From positions 1 through 64,000 of the forward strand of contig NZ_VJVW01000004.1 in assembly GCF_009735585.1 (NCBI RefSeq): a stretch of DNA of 64,000 bases, read 5' to 3'. Position 1 is the stretch's first letter; every line of letters begins with the position of its first letter. The translations under genes were made by a program, and so were the position numbers. Origin of the DNA: Christiangramia aestuarii (GTDB taxonomy: Bacteria; Bacteroidota; Bacteroidia; Flavobacteriales; Flavobacteriaceae). Of the stretch, positions 34,423 to 43,014 are shown piece after piece. Below the pieces are notes generated by a model. The model made no database searches. It saw nothing but the letters and a program-made list of their open reading frames with translations, and was not told the DNA's origin.

Positions 34423-34988
34423 TCTGTGTAAATTCTAACCCAGATTAACCAGAGGATAAACACAGTTCCGTAGATCGCCAGGGGGAAAAATATGGAGTGC
34501 ATAAAACCTGAATATTGGGGATATTCATAAATACTTACGGCCAGGATCACTATCCTTAGAATGTTCATCACATAAATGATGACCGATCCGGCAAAGAGGA
34601 ACAGCAAGGTCGAGCTCGTTTTTCCGAAGAAAGCCAGCACGAAAGAAACAAAAAGAATGATGATACTGGCAGAATTGCAACCTTCAACGATACCGGCTAA
34701 AAAATAGTCCTCTACCATGAGTTTCATGGAAAGACCGGTGTAATGCATAACCACCTCCACCTCGTAGCCTAGAGCCTGCATTACGGTTCCGCTTTGGCGT
34801 GCCACCAGCTGGGTAAGAGGATCTGGCACCGGGTTTTCCGTATCATAAATAAGCAGGAAACCATTATAAAGGCTCGAGAACAGAAAATAGCTCCCCAGAA
34901 AAATGAAAATAAATCGGAGGACCAGTCGATATTTATGAAATAAACCGAGCAAATTCTGAGGGGTTTTTAACAAATTTATAGAAATCAA
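34407..34988 (-). CDS. xrtF: Exosortase XrtF
   Basis: A multi-helix membrane protease/transpeptidase-like enzyme of the exosortase family, 193 residues. It has the family's catalytic set: C104 in VEGCNSAS, R145 in MNILRI and H164 in FMHSIFF, each near a helix end. Exosortases cut C-terminal sorting tails of surface proteins. No candidate substrate with a sorting tail is seen in this window. The open frame starts with TTG at 34988, with no nearer ATG before residue 70. It is divergent from the GAF-domain gene with 51 bp between start codons. Confidence 0.88.
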   Translation of the reverse strand: MISINLLKTPQNLLGLFHKYRLVLRFIFIFLGSYFLFSSLYNGFLLIYDTENPVPDPLTQLVARQSGTVMQALGYEVEVVMHYTGLSMKLMVEDYFLAGIVEGCNSASIIILFVSFVLAFFGKTSSTLLFLFAGSVIIYVMNILRIVILAVSIYEYPQYSGFMHSIFFPLAIYGTVFILWLIWVRIYTEWRKQ

Positions 34989-35014
34989 AGCCTCACTTTA
35001 CATTAGAAATTGAA

Positions 35015-35022
35015 TACTTTTG
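35015..35022 (+). promoter_or_regulatory. -7 box for the GAF-domain gene
   Basis: TACTTTTG fits TAnnTTTG and lies 17 bp upstream of the ATG at 35040. It supports that start over an in-frame ATG at 35010, which would lie upstream of the box. Confidence 0.45.
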
Positions 35023-35039
35023 CACCAAAGATTGTTAAT

Positions 35040-35495
35040 ATGACTTTTGATAAACTTAGACCACAGGTAGAAGAGATCCTTCAGCAGAAAGAAAAGAGCG
35101 TAGACTCACGACTTACAGAAGTTTGTGAGCTACTGGAAAAGAACATTCCTTATTACGATTGGGTAGGTTTTTACTTTAAGAACGGAGATAAGGACGAGTT
35201 GAAACTGAAGTCTTTTGCGGGTGAACCTACAGATCATGAGATCATTCCTTTTGGAAAGGGTATCTGCGGCCAGGTAGCAGTCTCTAACAAGAATTTCGTG
35301 GTGCCAGATGTAAAGGCTCAGAACAATTATATTGCCTGCAGCATACATGTGAAGGCCGAGATCGTGATCCCACTTTTCGTAAATGGCGAAAATATTGGCC
35401 AGATCGATATCGATAGCCATACCGAAGATCCATTTTCGCATGAAGATGAGCTTTTCCTGGAATGGGTAAACAAAAAAGTTGCAGAGATCCTATAA
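35040..35495 (+). CDS. GAF-domain protein, likely free methionine-(R)-sulfoxide reductase
   Basis: A 151-residue cytosolic GAF-domain protein. The cysteines in GKGICGQVA (C76) and NYIACS (C100), followed by AEIVIPLF, match the active-site layout of the free-methionine-(R)-sulfoxide reductase (fRMsr) family. That enzyme reduces oxidised free methionine. The E. coli enzyme has a third cysteine in a similar region that I do not see here, so activity is not certain. A strong terminator follows. Confidence 0.75.
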   Translation: MTFDKLRPQVEEILQQKEKSVDSRLTEVCELLEKNIPYYDWVGFYFKNGDKDELKLKSFAGEPTDHEIIPFGKGICGQVAVSNKNFVVPDVKAQNNYIACSIHVKAEIVIPLFVNGENIGQIDIDSHTEDPFSHEDELFLEWVNKKVAEIL

Positions 35496-35520
35496 GGAAT
35501 AACTGCTTCTTAGATATAAC

Positions 35521-35549
35521 AAAACCCATAGATGTCTATGGGTTTTGTC
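35521..35549 (+). terminator. Rho-independent terminator after the GAF-domain gene
   Basis: An 11-bp perfect stem (35521-35531 with 35536-35546) with an ATGT loop ends in a TTTT stretch, 25 bp past the stop codon. It could also act on the minus strand for the small gene upstream on that strand. Confidence 0.75.
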
Positions 35550-35585
35550 ATTTTTGGTAGTTAGTTTTTAGTGTATACCGTAGTT

Positions 35586-35681
35586 CTATACCTGTAAGGC
35601 GATCGTTATAAATAGAAAAACAAAGAATCCGATGAGTTGCAGAATAGAGTTTAAATACTTCTTTTCAATTTCATTTCCCAT
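35586..35681 (-). CDS. Possible 31-residue single-helix membrane protein
   Basis: An ATG at 35681 opens a 31-codon frame. It starts MGNEIEKKYLNSI and then has one hydrophobic helix (LQLIGFFVFLFITIAL) before QV and stop. The charged head and single helix make a plausible small membrane protein. It lies between the terminator of the GAF gene and the MacB-like gene, in a 313-bp gap with no other gene. No homologue is known to me, and the frame is short enough to be chance. Confidence 0.4.
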   Translation of the reverse strand: MGNEIEKKYLNSILQLIGFFVFLFITIALQV

Positions 35682-35808
35682 TTTTCATAGCTTTTTCCAA
35701 ATGTAAAAAAGCTAAACCTTGAGAATTAGGCATTTAACGAACTTTAGTTCTTTTTAGAATAATTTAAGCTAATATGTGTAAGAATTAGGGAAAGCTTTAA
35801 CGAGACCT

Positions 35809-37065
35809 TTACATTCCGGTACGAATAGCTTCCACAGGATCAAGCTTTGAGGCCGATATTGCAGGAATGATCCCAGAGATCAAACCAATCAATGCCGATA
35901 CCGCTGTTCCTATCAGGATATTCAATGGAGATAATACGAATTCAAAATCTCCCGTAAACTGGGAAGCGACTATAGAAACCAGCCAGACGATGAACAACCC
36001 AACCATCCCTCCAATCACCGAAAGGATGATGGCTTCAAAAAGGAATTGAGACAAAATGAACTTATTCTTGGCTCCAAGAGATTTTTGGATCCCGATAAGA
36101 TTGGTCCTCTCCTTCACGCTTACGAACATGATGTTGGCGATGCCAAAGCCTCCAACCAGTAAGGAAAACCCGCTAATCACCAGCCCTATAATATTCAACT
36201 GTCCGGTTATATTATCTATAAAATCTGCAAATCCCTGTAATTGATTCACGAAGAAATTATTTATCTCGCCGGGTTTTATGCCCCGCATATTTCGTAATTG
36301 CTGTTCCAGCATAGCCACGAATTCGTCATTATCTACCCCGTCTTCCGGCTTTAGAACGATCTGAGGAAATACGGTTCCCTTGGTGGTTCCATATACCCTT
36401 CGGGCAAAATTCGCCGGCACAAAGGCCTGGCCATCCCGGGATCCGGTGAACAATGATTGTCCCTGTTTCTTCATCACCCCGATCACGGTAGCCCTTTTTC
36501 CGAAGATCCTGATCTCACGTCCCACTCCATTAGAGTCTCCAAAGAGATTCTTAGCTACCTCGTGACCCAAAACCACGACTCCTGCCCCGCTTACCGCTTC
36601 AGGTTCATTGAAAAACCGACCTTCTTCCAGTTCAAAAGCCTCGATATCGTAATATTCATGGGTCACCGCGCCAATATCCACACCGGCACTGGTCACGTCC
36701 TGATACTTTAGGGCCGCACCTCCGGGCACACCCAGGGCAAAACTTATGGCCTCAAGATTGGGAAGACTTTTCTTTAGGTACTGGTACTCTTCATAGGTGA
36801 CATCTGGAAACTGTTCCCGTTTCCAGCGCGGGATATCTGAAGGGCCAAAATTGAACCTCATCACGATAATCGTGCTATTATCAAGAGCGCTAAGGCTTCC
36901 GGTAATATCTTTTTTAAGGGAATCTACAGCTGCCAGCACCGCGATGATCGAAAAAATACCAATGGTCACCCCCAGTAGAGAAAGAAAGGTACGCAGGCGG
37001 TTATTTTTAAGAGCGCTAATCGCAAAATTAAAACTCTCTTTGAGTACGCGTAAGTAAATAAGCAT
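35809..37065 (-). CDS. MacB/FtsX-type ABC transporter permease, orphan
   Basis: A 418-residue membrane protein. One N-terminal helix (about 28-48) is followed by a MacB_PCD periplasmic domain (about 50-270) and three C-terminal helices (about 290-400) of the FtsX type, with GFGIANIMFVSVKERTNLIGIQKSLGA as a family signature. Such permeases work with an ATPase, but none lies beside it. It may pair with an ATPase elsewhere, and the substrate is unknown. The gene is divergent from purH. Confidence 0.85.
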   Translation of the reverse strand: MLIYLRVLKESFNFAISALKNNRLRTFLSLLGVTIGIFSIIAVLAAVDSLKKDITGSLSALDNSTIIVMRFNFGPSDIPRWKREQFPDVTYEEYQYLKKSLPNLEAISFALGVPGGAALKYQDVTSAGVDIGAVTHEYYDIEAFELEEGRFFNEPEAVSGAGVVVLGHEVAKNLFGDSNGVGREIRIFGKRATVIGVMKKQGQSLFTGSRDGQAFVPANFARRVYGTTKGTVFPQIVLKPEDGVDNDEFVAMLEQQLRNMRGIKPGEINNFFVNQLQGFADFIDNITGQLNIIGLVISGFSLLVGGFGIANIMFVSVKERTNLIGIQKSLGAKNKFILSQFLFEAIILSVIGGMVGLFIVWLVSIVASQFTGDFEFVLSPLNILIGTAVSALIGLISGIIPAISASKLDPVEAIRTGM

Positions 37066-37181
37066 GGTATGAAATCAGCTGTTTTTGGATGATTTAAAGA
37101 TAGGACGCAGCATCTAAATATTCGTTACAAAATTTATTGATATTTCGGTGTATCCACTTTCAGATTTTTAGCTTAATTGGT

Positions 37182-37189
37182 TACTTTTG
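37182..37189 (+). promoter_or_regulatory. purH -7 box
   Basis: TACTTTTG fits TAnnTTTG and lies 22 bp upstream of the ATG at 37212. It falls inside the longer open frame that starts at 37137, which argues against that upstream start. Confidence 0.5.
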
Positions 37190-37211
37190 CAGCTTTAACA
37201 AACACAACACA

Positions 37212-38744
37212 ATGAGCGAATTAAAACAAGCGAAATCTGCCCTAATTTCAGTTTTCAGCAAAGACGGATTAGAACCCATCGTTAAAAAACTTAACGAGCT
37301 GGGAATCACCATCTACTCTACCGGAGGAACCGAGAAATTCATCAGGGACCTTGGGATCGAGGTGATCCCTGTGGAAGATGTAACTTCTTATCCTTCTATT
37401 TTAGGCGGAAGGGTAAAGACTCTTCACCCTAAGGTTTTTGGAGGAATTCTGAACCGTCAGGACCATGATGGTGACGTAAAGGAGCTGGAGCAATATGAAA
37501 TTCCGCAGATAGACATTGTGATTGTGGACCTTTATCCTTTTGAAAAGACCGTTGCCTCGGGCGCTTCTGAACAGGATATCATAGAAAAGATAGATATTGG
37601 CGGGATCTCACTTATTCGTGCCGCTGCCAAGAACTTCAAGGATGTTACCTGTGTATCTTCAGTTGACGATTACCAGGAATTCCTTGACCTGCTGAATGAG
37701 AAAAATGGAGAGACCAGCCTGGCCGATAGGAAGAGATTCGCTACCAAGGCCTTCAATATTTCCTCTCATTATGATTCAGCAATTTTCAACTATTTCAATG
37801 CTGAAGCTGAAGTGAATTCTTTCAAGCAAAGCGAATTGAAAGGCAAGGAACTTAGATACGGGGAGAACCCACACCAAAAAGGTACTTTCTACGGTGATTT
37901 CGAAAATATTTTCGACAAGTTGCACGGAAAGGAACTTTCATATAACAACCTTCTGGACGTTGATGCCGCGGTTAACCTAATGAACGAGTTCAAGGGAGAG
38001 GCACCAACATTCGCTATTCTAAAGCACAATAACGCCTGTGGCCTGGCCCAGCGCGACACTATTCACCAGGCTTATGTAGATGCCCTGGCCGGCGACCCGG
38101 TTTCGGCATTTGGAGGAATTCTAATCAGCAATGTGGAAATTGACGCCGAAACTGCTGAAGAAATCCACAAGTTATTCTGCGAAGTGGTGATCGCTCCATC
38201 ATTTTCAGAAAAAGCGCTGGAGATCCTGAAAGGTAAAAAGAACAGGATCCTTTTGGTCTTAAAAGATATTGAACTACCAAAAAGCCAGGTAAGAACCTGT
38301 CTCAATGGAGTTTTGGTTCAGGATAAAGATCTTAAGACAGATTCGCTGGAAGATCTGAAACTGGCCACGAACAATAAAGCGACAGATGAGGAGTTATCTG
38401 ACATGATATTTGCATCCAAAATCTGCAAGCATACAAAATCGAACACTATCGTCCTGGCGAAAAACAAGCAACTTTGCGCCAGCGGGACAGGCCAAACCTC
38501 GAGAGTGGACGCCCTGACCCAAAGCATAGAAAAGGCAAGGTCTTTTGAATTCGACCTTCACGGAGCCGTAATGGCCAGTGACGCCTTCTTCCCGTTCCCA
38601 GACTGCGTGGAGATCGCAGGGAATGCCGGAATTACAGCAGTAATTCAGCCCGGGGGATCCATCAAGGACCAACTTAGTATCGATTATTGCAATGAAAATA
38701 ATATCGCGATGGTGATGACAGGAACGCGCCATTTTAAACATTAA
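37212..38744 (+). CDS. purH: Bifunctional AICAR transformylase / IMP cyclohydrolase
   Basis: Performs the last two steps of purine synthesis, from AICAR to IMP, in the cytoplasm. It has 510 residues: an MGS-like IMP cyclohydrolase domain (STGGTEKFI, GGRVKTLHPKVFGGIL), then the AICAR transformylase domain (LRYGENPHQ, AILKHNNACG, GDPVSAFGGI and DAFFPFPD). The ATG at 37212 matches the usual start (MSELKQAKSALISVFSK). It lies 41 bp upstream of mreB on the same strand, so the cell-shape genes may be read through from it. Confidence 0.97.
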   Translation: MSELKQAKSALISVFSKDGLEPIVKKLNELGITIYSTGGTEKFIRDLGIEVIPVEDVTSYPSILGGRVKTLHPKVFGGILNRQDHDGDVKELEQYEIPQIDIVIVDLYPFEKTVASGASEQDIIEKIDIGGISLIRAAAKNFKDVTCVSSVDDYQEFLDLLNEKNGETSLADRKRFATKAFNISSHYDSAIFNYFNAEAEVNSFKQSELKGKELRYGENPHQKGTFYGDFENIFDKLHGKELSYNNLLDVDAAVNLMNEFKGEAPTFAILKHNNACGLAQRDTIHQAYVDALAGDPVSAFGGILISNVEIDAETAEEIHKLFCEVVIAPSFSEKALEILKGKKNRILLVLKDIELPKSQVRTCLNGVLVQDKDLKTDSLEDLKLATNNKATDEELSDMIFASKICKHTKSNTIVLAKNKQLCASGTGQTSRVDALTQSIEKARSFEFDLHGAVMASDAFFPFPDCVEIAGNAGITAVIQPGGSIKDQLSIDYCNENNIAMVMTGTRHFKH

Positions 38745-38785
38745 TTTTAGTACATTTACCCGAACCTCAATACTTAAAATACACT

Positions 38786-39814
38786 ATGGGATTTTTTGAC
38801 TTTCTCATTGAAGAAATTGCAATCGACTTAGGTACCGCCAACACCCTGATAATTCATAACGATAAAGTTGTTGTAGACAGCCCCTCAATAGTAGCCCGCG
38901 ACAGGACCTCTGGCAAGATAACTGCCGTAGGTAAGGAAGCGGCCATGATGCAGGGGAAAACTCATGAGAATATCAAAACCATTCGCCCCTTAAAAGATGG
39001 GGTTATTGCCGATTTTGATGCCAGTGAAAAAATGCTCACCATGTTCATCAAGGAGATCCCGGCACTTAAAAAGAAACTCTTTACCCCGGCCCTGAGAATG
39101 GTGATCTGTATACCTTCCGGGATTACCGAGGTGGAAATGCGTGCCGTAAAGGAAAGCGCAGAGAGAGTTAATGGTAAGGAGGTTTACCTTATACATGAAC
39201 CTATGGCTGCTGCAATTGGTATTGGGGTAGATATCATGCAGCCAAAAGGGAACATGATCGTAGATATAGGTGGTGGTACTACCGAGATCGCGGTGATCGC
39301 ACTAGGAGGGATCGTTTGTGATAAATCTGTAAAGATCGCCGGGGATGTATTTACCAATGACATTGTATACTATATGCGTACGCAGCACAACCTTTATGTA
39401 GGTGAGCGTACTGCTGAAAAAATAAAGATCCAGATAGGTGCGGCGACTGAAGATCTTGAGGTTCCGCCAGACGAGATGAGCGTTCAGGGTAGAGACCTGT
39501 TAACCGGGAAACCGAAACAGGTGAATATCTCTTACCGTGAGATCGCCAAGGCCCTGGATAAATCTATCTTAAGGATAGAGGATGCGGTGATGGAAACCCT
39601 GTCTCAAACTCCGCCGGAACTTGCTGCCGATATCTATAATACCGGTATCTATCTTGCAGGTGGAGGCTCCATGCTTAGAGGCCTCGACAAACGTTTGTCC
39701 CAGAAAACAGATCTACCGGTTTATATTGCTGAAGATCCGTTAAGGGCGGTGGTTCGTGGTACAGGTATCACCTTAAAGACACTGAACCGCTATAAAGGGA
39801 TTTTGATCAAGTAG
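38786..39814 (+). CDS. mreB: Rod-shape-determining protein MreB
   Basis: An actin-like filament protein that guides lateral cell-wall synthesis. The 342 residues carry AIDLGTANTLI (phosphate 1), IPSGITEVEMRAVKESAE, IVDIGGGTTEIAVIALGGIV (phosphate 2) and GIYLAGGGSMLRGLD (adenosine motif). The FDFLIEEI start provides the membrane-binding amphipathic segment. It heads the five-gene mre/mrd unit, 14 bp before mreC. Confidence 0.98.
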   Translation: MGFFDFLIEEIAIDLGTANTLIIHNDKVVVDSPSIVARDRTSGKITAVGKEAAMMQGKTHENIKTIRPLKDGVIADFDASEKMLTMFIKEIPALKKKLFTPALRMVICIPSGITEVEMRAVKESAERVNGKEVYLIHEPMAAAIGIGVDIMQPKGNMIVDIGGGTTEIAVIALGGIVCDKSVKIAGDVFTNDIVYYMRTQHNLYVGERTAEKIKIQIGAATEDLEVPPDEMSVQGRDLLTGKPKQVNISYREIAKALDKSILRIEDAVMETLSQTPPELAADIYNTGIYLAGGGSMLRGLDKRLSQKTDLPVYIAEDPLRAVVRGTGITLKTLNRYKGILIK

Positions 39815-39828
39815 GAGAAGCTTAATTT

Positions 39829-40653
39829 ATGCAGCAGATTTTCAATTTTCTTATTCGGAATAAGAATTCGATATTATTCTTAATCCTGTTTGCTGTATCT
39901 ATTTTTCTCACCATTCAGAACCATGCCTTTCATAAAAGTCGGTTCGTTAGCTCTGCCAATTATGTTACCGGCGGTGTTTACAATTGGTCCAATAACATCA
40001 ACACTTACCTTCACCTGGATGAATATAACGAGAGGTTGCTGGAAGAGAACAACAAGCTTCGCAACATCATCTCGAATATACACGACAGTATTTCAGTAGA
40101 AAAACAACTGGATAGTACTTCCTTCGAAGGGGATTACCTGTTTCGTACCGCCCGGGTGATCAATAATAATTTCTCAAAGATCGATAATTACCTTACCCTG
40201 AACCGTGGTGAGGAATCTGGTATCAAACAGGAATACGGGGTCATCACCAGCCAGGGAATCGTGGGCATCGTAGACCGGGTAAATGATAATTATTCCCGGG
40301 TGATCTCCATTTTGAACAGCAGGTCCCGTATAAATGCCCAGCTGAACAATACGAACCATTTTGGTAGCCTGGTATGGAATGGGAAAGACCCTAATATCGT
40401 GCAGCTTATCGATGTGCCCAGACAGGCGCCACTTCAGAAAGGGGACACCATTATTACCGGGGGACGCTCCCTGATCTTCCCTAAAGGATTGCCAATTGGA
40501 AGCATACAGGATTTCAGCCTTGACCAGACCCAGAGCTATTATACGATCAATATCAAGTTATTTAATGATATGACCAATATTGGTTATGTATACGTGATAG
40601 AGAATGTGAACAAGGAGGAAATAGAAAAATTACAGGATAACAATGAACAGTAA
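39829..40653 (+). CDS. mreC: Rod-shape-determining protein MreC
   Basis: A bitopic membrane protein that links MreB to the elongation enzymes. It has 274 residues, with one N-terminal helix (about 13-27), a coiled coil (about 60-85, DEYNERLLEENNKLRNII) and a two-beta-barrel periplasmic region ending with LPIGSIQDFSLDQ. It overlaps the start of mreD by 11 bp. Confidence 0.93.
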   Translation: MQQIFNFLIRNKNSILFLILFAVSIFLTIQNHAFHKSRFVSSANYVTGGVYNWSNNINTYLHLDEYNERLLEENNKLRNIISNIHDSISVEKQLDSTSFEGDYLFRTARVINNNFSKIDNYLTLNRGEESGIKQEYGVITSQGIVGIVDRVNDNYSRVISILNSRSRINAQLNNTNHFGSLVWNGKDPNIVQLIDVPRQAPLQKGDTIITGGRSLIFPKGLPIGSIQDFSLDQTQSYYTINIKLFNDMTNIGYVYVIENVNKEEIEKLQDNNEQ

Positions 40654-41149
40654 GCTTTTTTCAAATATCGCCAGGTTCATCGTACTTGTTTTTCTGCAGG
40701 TCCTTATCCTGAATAATGTAAACCTTGCAGGGTACATTAACCCGCATCTGTACGTTTTGTTCATCCTGCTTTATCCGTTTGCCGGCAACCAGAGTTTATT
40801 CCTGTTCCTGTCTTTCCTGCTTGGACTTAGCGTAGATATTTTTGAGGACAGCGGCGGAATCAATGCTGCGGCCTGCCTGGTGGCAGCTTTTGTAAGGCCT
40901 AACCTGCTCAGGTTCTCCTTCGGGATTAGCTATGATCACCAGAACATTCGCCTGGCAGCCACTCCATTCGGGGCGAAATTAAGCTATGTTTTCCTGATGG
41001 TACTCATCCATCATTTCGTATTATTTTCCTTGGAAATGTTCAGCTTAAATCATATACTTCTTATTCTGAAAAAAACACTATTTTCCAGTTTATTTACTGT
41101 TGTCCTTACACTATTAAGTCTTAGTTTATTTAGCAAAAAGTATAGATGA
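40643..41149 (+). CDS. mreD: Rod-shape-determining protein MreD
   Basis: A multi-helix membrane protein of 168 residues with five or six hydrophobic segments, including LFLFLSFLLGLSVDIFEDSGG, which is typical of MreD. It overlaps mreC by 11 bp and mrdA by 4 bp, which supports tight translational coupling. MreD sequences diverge strongly, so the call leans on both profile and position. Confidence 0.9.
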   Translation: MNSKLFSNIARFIVLVFLQVLILNNVNLAGYINPHLYVLFILLYPFAGNQSLFLFLSFLLGLSVDIFEDSGGINAAACLVAAFVRPNLLRFSFGISYDHQNIRLAATPFGAKLSYVFLMVLIHHFVLFSLEMFSLNHILLILKKTLFSSLFTVVLTLLSLSLFSKKYR

Positions 41150-43014
41150 GAAAAGTTTTACTATACATAACTATACTCACCACAGGCCTTATTTTTATTG
41201 GCCGCCTTTTCTACCTTCAGGTAGTTGATACTTCCCTTGCCATTAGGTCCCAGGATAACGCGATAAAAGTCGTTTACGACTACCCGCAGCGAGGTTATAT
41301 CTATGACCGTGATGGGGAATTGATGGTTTCTAACCAGCCGTCTTATGATGTGATGGTTATCCCCAGAAACCTGAAGCCTTTTGACACTACCGAATTCTGT
41401 AATATTCTGAATCTCGCCCGGGAAGATCTAGAAAAGAAACTGGATAAAGCGAGGATCTATTCACCATTACTCCCCTCGGTGGTGATCCCACAGCTCACCA
41501 AAAGCGAATATGCCATCCTGCAGGAAAAAATGCGGAAGTATGAAGGTTTCTATATTCAGAAAAGATCGCTCAGGGATTACCAGGTAGATCATAGTGCCAA
41601 TGTGTTGGGCTATATCGCTGAAGTAAACCAAAAGATCATAAATGAAAACCCCTATTATATTTCGGGTGACTTGATTGGCCGCGCGGGGGTTGAAAGTCAA
41701 TATGAGGAATTGCTTAGAGGCGTTAAGGGGGTAAAACATATTCAAAAAGACAGGTTCAACAGGGACATAGGCCCTTACAAGGATGGGATTTATGATACGC
41801 TCCCTGAAAAAGGTAAAGACATCACTTTAACCGTAGACAACGACCTGCAGGACTACGGAACTAAATTGATGAAGAACAAACGCGGTGGAATCGTTGCCTT
41901 GGAACCCGGAACAGGTGAAATCCTGGCCCTTATTAGCGCACCCAACTATGACCCAGCAAAACTGGTGGGTAGAAGCCGGTCCAGGAACTACTGGGAACTT
42001 TATACCGACTCTATTGCCAAACCCCTATATGACAGGGGGCTTTTAGCAGAATACCCTCCAGGATCACCTTTTAAAACTCTTAATGCCCTCATTGGCTTGC
42101 AGGAAAATGTTGTAGACACCGATGATAGTTTTTCCTGTAACCATGGTTACGCCTACGGCCGTGGCCGTAAATTAGGCTGTCACGCGCATAAAAGCCCCCT
42201 ATCCATGATCCCCGGGATTGCCCAATCATGTAACGCCTATTTCGCGAACGTCTACCGCAGAATCATCGAAAAATATCCTACCCCGCAGGACGGGATGGAT
42301 GCCTGGAACGAACACCTAAAAAGCTTCGGACTGGGACAGTTTATGGGTAACGACCTAAGCACCGGAAGACCGGGAAAGATCCCAGATTCAGATTATTACA
42401 ACAGGATCTACGATTATCCTACCTATAAATGGTATGCTACTGCGACCTTATCAAACGCTATTGGTCAGGGTGAGGTATTGATGACCCCTATTCAGCTGGC
42501 GAACATGGCTGCAACCATAGGGAATAAAGGCTGGTATTACACCCCGCATATCCTGAAAGAGATCGACGGCACCCCCATTAAGGAAGAAAAGTTCACTAAA
42601 AAGAATTATACCACCATAGAGGCCAAACACTTCGAACCGGTAATTGCCGGAATGCACGAAGTATATAAAAGTGGTACTGCCTCTACCCTTAGGATCCCTG
42701 GTGTGGAGATCGCAGGAAAGACAGGTACTGCCGAAAATTTCACGAAGATTAACGGAAAAAGGGTGCAGCTTACTGACCATTCTATTTTCGTTGCCTTTGC
42801 CCCTGTAGACGATCCTAAGATCGCCATTGCCGTTTTCGTTGAGAATGGTTACTGGGGAAGCCGGTATGCAGGACGTATGGCCAGCCTAATGATCGAAAAA
42901 TACCTGAAAGGTACGATCACCCGGACAGATATGGAAAGCTGGATCATGAGCCACAGCCTTGAAGACGAATACGCAAAACCACTTAGCGGAGAACCTTTTA
43001 TAATCAATCAGTAA
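41146..43014 (+). CDS. mrdA: Penicillin-binding protein 2 (elongation transpeptidase)
   Basis: Cross-links peptidoglycan during cell elongation. The 622 residues have one N-terminal membrane helix (about 5-23), the PBP dimerisation domain (QRGYIYDRDGELMVSNQP) and a transpeptidase domain. Active-site motifs are SxxK at S307 (PPGSPFK), the SCN motif in AQSCNAYF, and KTG at K525 (AGKTGTAEN). The start overlaps mreD by 4 bp (ATGA) and the stop codon abuts the ATG of rodA. Confidence 0.96.
   Translation: MRKVLLYITILTTGLIFIGRLFYLQVVDTSLAIRSQDNAIKVVYDYPQRGYIYDRDGELMVSNQPSYDVMVIPRNLKPFDTTEFCNILNLAREDLEKKLDKARIYSPLLPSVVIPQLTKSEYAILQEKMRKYEGFYIQKRSLRDYQVDHSANVLGYIAEVNQKIINENPYYISGDLIGRAGVESQYEELLRGVKGVKHIQKDRFNRDIGPYKDGIYDTLPEKGKDITLTVDNDLQDYGTKLMKNKRGGIVALEPGTGEILALISAPNYDPAKLVGRSRSRNYWELYTDSIAKPLYDRGLLAEYPPGSPFKTLNALIGLQENVVDTDDSFSCNHGYAYGRGRKLGCHAHKSPLSMIPGIAQSCNAYFANVYRRIIEKYPTPQDGMDAWNEHLKSFGLGQFMGNDLSTGRPGKIPDSDYYNRIYDYPTYKWYATATLSNAIGQGEVLMTPIQLANMAATIGNKGWYYTPHILKEIDGTPIKEEKFTKKNYTTIEAKHFEPVIAGMHEVYKSGTASTLRIPGVEIAGKTGTAENFTKINGKRVQLTDHSIFVAFAPVDDPKIAIAVFVENGYWGSRYAGRMASLMIEKYLKGTITRTDMESWIMSHSLEDEYAKPLSGEPFIINQ

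Noticed and set aside
37137-37211. Longer N-terminus for PurH
   Set aside because: It would span the TACTTTTG box; the ATG at 37212 gives the normal PurH start.
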